The notes beneath the pieces are model-generated. The model was not told the origin of the DNA. It did not search any database and was given only the letters and a program-made list of their open reading frames with translations. A DNA stretch of 64,000 nucleotides from Neocallimastix lanati (nom. inval.) (lineage: Eukaryota; Neocallimastigomycota; Neocallimastigomycetes; Neocallimastigales; Neocallimastigaceae): contig JACVTC010000056.1 of assembly GCA_016946835.1 (NCBI GenBank), forward strand, positions 812,001-876,000. Direction: 5' to 3'. The position numbers and the translations under genes are program-made. Positions 58,863 to 64,000 of this stretch are shown here, in pieces (position 1 is the first letter of the stretch; each line of letters begins with the position of its first letter).

Positions 58863-60817
58863 TTATCTTATATTAATTAAATTGTTTTATTATTATATTT
58901 AATCATTATTAATATTAAATTGTTTTAAGAATTATATTATCAAAAATATTACCAATAATTTTATTGTTAAATTTTTTAATTTTATCATTATTAATATTTT
59001 GTCTTTAAAGATAATATTAATTATATTAGTATTAATATTTTTATTATTAAAATAACTTTTAAAAAATATTATTAAAATCACATGTAATAATTATACTAAT
59101 AAGAATTAAAATAATTTAAATTATTATAAAATTCATGTAGTAAAAAAGTATAAAAGAAAAAGAAAATAATTAATAAAAAATCAGGAGTTAAAAAAAATAA
59201 AAAAAAAACTGCAAGTGAAATTAAATTATTAACTAATATATTATTTTCATTTTTTTGAAGTTTATTGTGTGCCTGCACCAATTTGATAAATAATGAAATT
59301 TATAAATTTCATATTATATTAAAAAAAAATATATATATATATAATTAATATCACGGTACAAATTTTATAAAATTTAATAATAAACAATTAATAAATTAAT
59401 AAAAATAAAAATATATTAAATAATATTTTAATAATAAAAAAAATAAAATAAATAATAAACAGAAATAATAATTTTTAAAATATTATTAATTGTAAATACT
59501 TATAACATGTAAACAAATTTTAAAATGTATAATTTACTAAATTAATATAAATAGTTCTTAATTTTATTTATTTTAATAATCAGGTTTTTATATAGTTTTT
59601 CTCATTTTAATCAAAAACTAAATATTAATAATAATATTAAATAATTAAAATAATAATTTAAATAATAAAATTAAAAGATGTATATAAAATAATTTATAAA
59701 ATAAATAAAATATATATTAATAAAACATATTTTTAAAATCTTAATCACAAAAACAACTTTTTCTAAATTTAATTATTGATATTGGTTATATCACTTTCTG
59801 AGCCTATTCAGAATTAAGATATAAACCATAAAAAATCAAATTGTGATAAATAACAAAATTATTAAATTAAAATAAATAATAAAGAACAAATTCTTGTCTA
59901 ACTTAACCCAAAAATTAATCCATTCTAAAAAAAATTAAATCCATATTAAAGTAAATTTAATTAAATAAAAATAATTAAAATAAAATAATAATAAATTAAT
60001 TAATCATTAATAATTTTAATTAAAAACTAAAATAAATGAATAAATAATATTTTTCTAAAACTACAAATAAACAAAATAATAAACAGATTTAATAAATTAT
60101 AAATAACAAATAAACAAACTTATAAACATCTCAAAATTAAAATTAAATAGTTAAATAATTTTTAAGTTACTTTTATTTAAAATAATGATTATTTTATTTA
60201 TTTTATAACTCAACTTTTATAAACAAATTGTAATTAAAATAACATTTTAAAACTCATCTTTGTTAATATTTTAATTGTAAATATTGTTTAATTTAATAAT
60301 AAATTATTCTTTATTTCTCTTTTATTAATTTTATTATTTTTATTGTAAATAGTTTAAAATCAAAGAAAAATATAAAAACATGTAAATATTTCTTATAAAT
60401 TATTCTTTATTATTAATTATTTAATAAATTATTATAGATATTTTATTAGTTTTTAATAATCAATTTTTTATGATTATTAATTATTTTGATAAATTATTAT
60501 ATATTTTATTAGTTATTAATAATCAATTTTATTATTAAAATTTAAAATAAATTAGTATAAATAATAAATATTTCATTTTATTATTTTATTAGTTTTAACA
60601 ATTATTTTATTAATTTAAACAAAATTAATTATTAAATAAATAAAGATTAATATTAAAGTAAAAATAAATTTTTTTTAATAAAACATTTTTGTGTTTAATA
60701 ATAAAACATATTTATTTTTTTTAAATTTCTTAATTCTATTTTATTCAGTATTTATCCTTTTATTCACTTCTACAAAATTTAATTTTTGTAGATTAAGAAT
60801 ATTAGGTATAAATCAAT
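58863..60817. other. AT-rich region, no gene seen
   Basis: About 2 kb of A/T low complexity. One short minus-strand open stretch (59096-59281) has no family resemblance and a Phe-rich composition typical of chance frames. Confidence 0.6.
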
Positions 60818-61400
60818 TGTAAAAGGTAGTTTATTATTAACTAAAGTGTAAAAGGTAGTTTATTATTAACTAAAGTAACGAATAACAACTAAATTTAAAG
60901 GCTAAGATAACTTAACGCCTCTCTATTCGAGTTGTTAATAATAAACACTAAATTAATGAAATTTATAACTATTATTTTCTATCACACTAGAATATAGCGC
61001 AGCACTTTATAACTCTTCGTTATTAGTTACTGGGCTTACACTGAGTAATATATTTTTATTTAATAATTATATTTTATTTATTAATATTAATATCTATATT
61101 AACAATTTACGTTAATAGTAACGCTAGTGCGTTACAGTTACAAGTTCAATTATTATTTATACATGTCAATAATATTATGATTGGTAAATAATTTAATTTA
61201 ACTTAGTTTACTAATCACTAAATAAAATATATTTAATTAAGTATTTAACTATATAATTAATTATAAAATAATGAAATTTAATGTACGAAATTAACAAAAG
61301 ATTTTATTTGATTAGCCGAAATTGCTAGCTGTTAGGAGATACGTTACGTAACCAAAGAACTATCATTGGATAGGCTTGAAGTTACCATGTATCTGTTACA
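60818..61400 (+). mobile_element. LTR W3
   Basis: TGTAAAAGGTAGTTTATT ... ATCTGTTACA. The first 34 bp are tandemly duplicated (60818-60885 region). Otherwise colinear with W1 and W2. No TSD found. Confidence 0.85.
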
Positions 61401-61410
61401 AAAATTGTTT

Positions 61411-62190
61411 TGTAATAATTTCATTATAATATTTATTATAACAAAATTATTAACTACAACCTGATACTAACATCAAGTTGAGAAAATAAGAAAACAATTA
61501 GAAAAAATAAAGAAAATTTTAACTTATCTTGACAGAGAAGAGTTTATTATAAACAAATATAATAAACAACACAAAATAAAAAGAACACTTATTGAAAATG
61601 TTTGTAGATTTTATTGATTATTATTATATATTTATTAATATTTGTTATATAATAATAACTCTTGATTTCTCAAAAATTTAGAGAAATCAATAGCTATTTA
61701 TACGAAAATTTAAATAATAAAAATTTATAAAAAATAATAATTTAAAAGGTTTTCTAATCTTAACAATTATCTTATCTAGAAAAAGATTAGAAGAAAAAAC
61801 TAGATAAGTTCTTTAAGGAAAACCAATTTATTAATATAATAAATTAGAAAAACCTTAAAGTCCGATAAAATTAATTTATATTTTAATAAGAAAATAAAAA
61901 ACTTTAAAGTCCGAATAAGTTAATTCAAATTTTAATTAAAAATAATAATTAAATAATTAATTTATTACTATAGAAATTAATAAAATTTATAATTAATTAA
62001 ATAAAATAAATGTATACTAAATAAATTTAAAGAAAATTTTTAATTAAATTAAAATTATAATTAAATATACAAATACATATAACTTGATAAATAATTACTA
62101 ATTTAATGAATGAATGTATAAATTATGTAATAGATAAATAATCAAATAAAGAAATTATAATTATTTAACAAATAATTATAGTTTCTTACA
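61411..62190 (-). mobile_element. Solo LTR Y5
   Basis: TGTAATAATTTCATT ... ATAGTTTCTTACA on the plus strand. TSD TGTTT (61406-61410, 62191-62195); the last T is already the first base of the neighbouring LTR. It is about 780 bp, with an internal deletion relative to Y1. Confidence 0.85.
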
Positions 62191-62194
62191 TGTT

Positions 62195-62668
62195 TGTAAG
62201 AAACTTTGATAAATTTATTATAATATTTATCTATCTTTCTTATTTAATACATTAATTTAATACATTAAATTATTGTATTTATTTTAACCAATAATATTTA
62301 TTTATTAATTTATATATATTTGATTCTCTTGAGTTCTCTTCGAGAAATCAAGAGTTATTATTTTAGAATTTTTATAATAAATAATAATTCAAATAAAATA
62401 ATTAATTAATAAACAAACCCATTTTTAATATAACATATTTTATAAATATTTGTGTCTTTTATCCCTTTTGTGTTATTGTTTATTATAAACTTTCTATAAT
62501 AAACTCTCTTTTATATTTAAGTTAAGTATAATTATTTATTTATATTATTTTATATTTATTTAATTATATTTAATTTTACTTTCTCAAATTAATGTTAATT
62601 AGTAATAATTAATGTTAATTTGTAGTTAAGAAATTATTTATAATTAATTTTATAAGTAATTTCTTACA
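62195..62668 (+). mobile_element. Short Y-type LTR Y6
   Basis: 474 bp, TGTAAGAAACTTTG ... AAGTAATTTCTTACA. When Y5 is mentally removed its left flank is TTGTT, equal to the right flank TTGTT (62669-62673), so a TSD. Hairpin CTCTTGAGTTCTC/GAGAAATCAAGAG near 62330-62355. Confidence 0.75.
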
Positions 62669-62673
62669 TTGTT

Positions 62674-63559
62674 TGTAAGAATCTATAATTATTTGCTAAC
62701 AAATAATTATATTTTCTTAGTTAAGTTATTATAACTATAACTTTATTTAATTATAAATAATATTTATTAAATTTATTTAATTTAATTTTAAATATTCATT
62801 AATTTAACAAAATTTATTTAATTAATTTTAAATAAAATATTTACAATATGTTAAATTCTCTACTGTAACTAATGTATTTTGTATTGTATTTTATTCTGTA
62901 TTTTATAATGTATTCTGTATTTTATAATGTATTCTGTATTTTATTAACTATTTAATTTTATATTTTTAATATAAGGATAAATTATATGATCGAAATATCT
63001 TTTATTATTTTATTCTTTTATTTTCGATCATTAGATTAGATTGGAAAATCGGTTAATTAAGATTTTTTCCAATTACTTTTTAGAAGTAATCGGTTTTACT
63101 TAATTAATGCGATGATCGATATGGATAGAATATCGATCGAAAACTTATCTAGGTTTTTCTATCTAATCTTTTCCTAGATAAGAGATTTGTTAAGATTAGA
63201 AAACCCTTTCTTATTTAACCTTATTTTCATAAAAAAATATAAATAAGGCTCTTGAATTCTCTTTGAGAAATCAAGAGTTATTATTATAAAAACATAGTTA
63301 TAATAGTAACAATTTAATATTTTTAACCTTAATAAATTAATAAAATATTTTATTCAAAAAAACATTTTTTAAAATCAAATTTATACAAATAATTCTTCTT
63401 TTACTTTCGTGTTTCGTGTTATTATTATAATTAATTTTATAATAAACACTCTAGGTAAAAAAAAAATTTATTTTATTTTATTTTCTCAACTTAATGAATT
63501 AGTCGTTAAGTTGTAGTTAATAATTCTATTTTGAGTTAGTTCTTAATAGAATTATTACA
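62674..63559 (+). mobile_element. LTR Y7
   Basis: TGTAAGAATCTATAATT ... TAATAGAATTATTACA, 886 bp. TATAAATAAGG followed by CTCTTGAATTCTC/GAGAAATCAAGAG at 63249-63277. The left flank TTGTT is shared with Y6; the right flank ATAAT does not match. Confidence 0.85.
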
Positions 63560-63716
63560 ATAATAACTCTTTCTAGATTAGTTTAGGGTTAGATAAAGTG
63601 TGAAAAATTTTTAGAATAGTGTAACATTGGAAATTTTATTAGTGAATTAGTCTATTGAAATTATATATATTAGATTACAATAATAATATATAGCTAGAGT
63701 GGCGCAAAAAAAAATT

Positions 63717-63747
<31 letters not shown>

Positions 63748-64000
63748 TTTTTTTTAATAGTTAATAATAGAATAATAATAAATTAATATTCTAGAATAGT
63801 TTTAGATTATAATAATTTAAGTTAATTAAAATAATTTTAGAATAAATATAATAATATATTATAGATTAGAATTATTTTAATAATTTAGAATTAATAGTAT
63901 AGAATAATAATAATTTTAGATAATATAATTAAGAATAGAAGTAATAATTTAAAATAATTAAAAAAAAAAAAAATAACTATAATAATAATAAATAAATAAA
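63560..64000. other. AT-rich end of window, no gene seen
   Basis: A-runs at 63724-63746 and 63960-63973 and (AATAAT)n-like sequence; nothing recognisable. Confidence 0.6.

Overview
This 64-kb window reads as a retrotransposon graveyard from an AT-rich eukaryotic nuclear genome. I see no gene that I can assign to the host. Evidence for a eukaryote: Ty1/copia and Ty3/gypsy gag-pol genes, a Mutator-like (MULE) transposase, many LTRs bounded by TG...CA with target-site duplications (TSDs), and Asn/Lys-rich low-complexity linkers. Standard-code ORFs of up to about 1,500 codons are intact, so the standard genetic code applies at least to the young elements. A fungus or fungus-like lineage with strong AT bias (for example AM fungi, anaerobic gut fungi or microsporidia) would fit, but the sequence alone does not settle the taxon.

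Layout. 192-4563: 3' LTR and pol relic of a comparatively GC-rich Ty3/gypsy element (minus strand). 4564-11575: two broken copia elements on the minus strand (A and B). 11580-14672: copia C (plus strand) with LTR, leader hairpins, gag relic and an open protease-integrase frame, cut off by LTR X1. 15300-21517: a nearly complete copia E (minus) inside X1, with two near-identical LTRs and TSD AAATT. 21644-27449: two Y-family LTRs; the first contains a MULE with 9-bp TSD (21701-24867) and a solo X LTR. 28053-34951: chains of solo LTRs (old U-like, W2, Y, X, X', Y) with nested S and T elements. 34953-40878: a Y LTR holding element Z, which carries the relic of an unrecognised protein. 42050-44063: copia D fragment fused to a second MULE transposase. 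44594-49537: element U, with an intact gag and no pol, whose 5' LTR was hit by two V-family LTRs. 49543-51486: Y LTR containing solo LTR V3. 51713-58862: a young complete Ty3/gypsy element (G2) with near-identical LTRs, intact gag and an intact pol joined by a canonical -1 slippery site. 60818-63559: W3 and three adjacent Y LTRs.

How the parts relate. G2 is the only autonomous LTR element here that looks intact. The gag-only U element shares gag-region similarity and the first bases of its primer-binding site with G2, so it could be mobilised by a G2-like partner (inference). The copia-type elements B, C, E, T and Z share a primer-binding site matching the 5' half of tRNA-Lys through its anticodon loop. 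E and C, and more weakly Z and T, carry tandem repeats or hairpins in the leader at similar distances from the LTR.

The most striking pattern is that LTRs sit end to end, 1-10 bp apart, and in two cases share the very same 5-bp TSD. This suggests insertion at the edges of existing LTRs. LTR names W, X, X', Y, U, V, S, R, T, Z and G2 are working labels used only in this answer.
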